Source: Ascaris suum (Eukaryota > Nematoda > Chromadorea > Rhabditida > Ascarididae). From it: DNA of 64,000 nucleotides. Under the pieces are notes generated by a model. The model searched no databases. It was not told the origin of the DNA and saw only the letters and a program-made list of their open reading frames with translations. This document shows, in pieces, positions 63,398 through 64,000 of this stretch (positions are counted from its first letter, which is position 1; each line of letters begins with the position of its first letter). Made by a program: the position numbers and the translations under genes. Where the stretch lies: the NCBI GenBank assembly GCA_013433145.1, contig CM024174.1, forward strand, positions 1,599,083 through 1,663,082, in the 5' to 3' direction.

Positions 63398-64000
63398 GTC
63401 AATAAGATCTCTCAATCACTGAAATAAAATCATATCGCATAAATATTTGCATAAATTCAAATCCATAAAGCATATCGTCACGATTAAATTAACCACAATA
63501 TTTAGAAAATGGGATTACACACACTAATACCTCAGGTGAGAAAATGAAATGTACAGGTGATAGTGAAATAGGACACGGGTTATTGAAGCAATGTTTAGAG
63601 GTTTTATCTGTTATGAGTTACAGGTTGAGGTTATTGAAGAAAGGCTCAACCACTCAATGTGCCTGTTTTATTAATTTGTGCGCAACCATAACCACAAATT
63701 AATCAACGCAATAAAAAAAAACTTTCATCTTCTTATCTCGCTTAGATCAGTGAACTAACAAACAACAAAATCCCCATCCTTTTATGCTAAATTCGAGTTA
63801 CATACTTGAAAGAGGATAGAAATCAAGCATGTCAAGTGCAAACAGGTATCTCACCCCTTTTAACTCCAGATGCTATGGGGCCTCTTCCTGCTCTTTGAAA
63901 AGAGAGGAAAACAGAACTCAATTCAATGGGAAGAACAGCACTGGAAAAAACGCAAAGAGGAAAAGAGAAAAATAAAATTGATCTTCACTAGTGATTGGGA
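63398..64000. other. region upstream of the p62 gene
   Basis: About 600 bases of mixed composition that would hold the p62 promoter or outron on the - strand. No coding exon, tRNA or core promoter motif could be supported. Confidence 0.5.

Overview
This is an AT-rich eukaryotic window with spliced protein-coding genes, and a nematode is the most likely source. Four genes can be built exon by exon with phases that close. In all four a T-rich CAG splice acceptor lies 3 to 43 bases upstream of the start codon, the pattern expected of spliced-leader trans-splicing. Together with the family content, the long G/C homopolymers and the AT-rich introns this suggests a nematode, perhaps clade III, but the species cannot be fixed from the sequence alone.

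Layout. Positions 1-28,050 hold no recognisable gene. The stretch is T-rich on the + strand and carries microsatellites, poly-G tracts and a 22-bp minisatellite. A two-exon secreted Kunitz protein lies on the + strand (28,057-30,613). Three genes follow, all on the - strand: TMEM258/Kuduk, an oligosaccharyltransferase subunit (33,659-35,803, 3 exons, 81 aa); a SERINC-family multipass membrane protein (38,272-48,040, 11 exons, 456 aa, one GC-AG intron); and a p62/sequestosome-1 autophagy receptor (53,672-63,380, 10 exons, 504 aa, PB1 - ZZ - LIR-like - UBA). Intron 2 of the p62 gene contains a near-perfect inverted repeat of an LTR-type sequence with arms of about 512 bp, and a second, diverged LTR-like promoter/poly(A) unit next to it.

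Base composition changes sense around 31-33 kb: T-rich with poly-G to the left, A-rich with poly-C to the right. This is where + strand transcription (Kunitz) meets - strand transcription (TMEM258, SERINC, p62), so the T/G excess follows the sense strand.

Functionally the three - strand genes belong to the endomembrane/proteostasis sphere (N-glycosylation, membrane lipid handling, selective autophagy). They are kilobases apart with separate acceptors, so nothing shows that they form an operon. No complete new system was identified. The most unusual items are the intronic LTR foldback, the Kunitz domain with an 18-residue loop insertion, the GC-AG intron and the variant LIR in p62.
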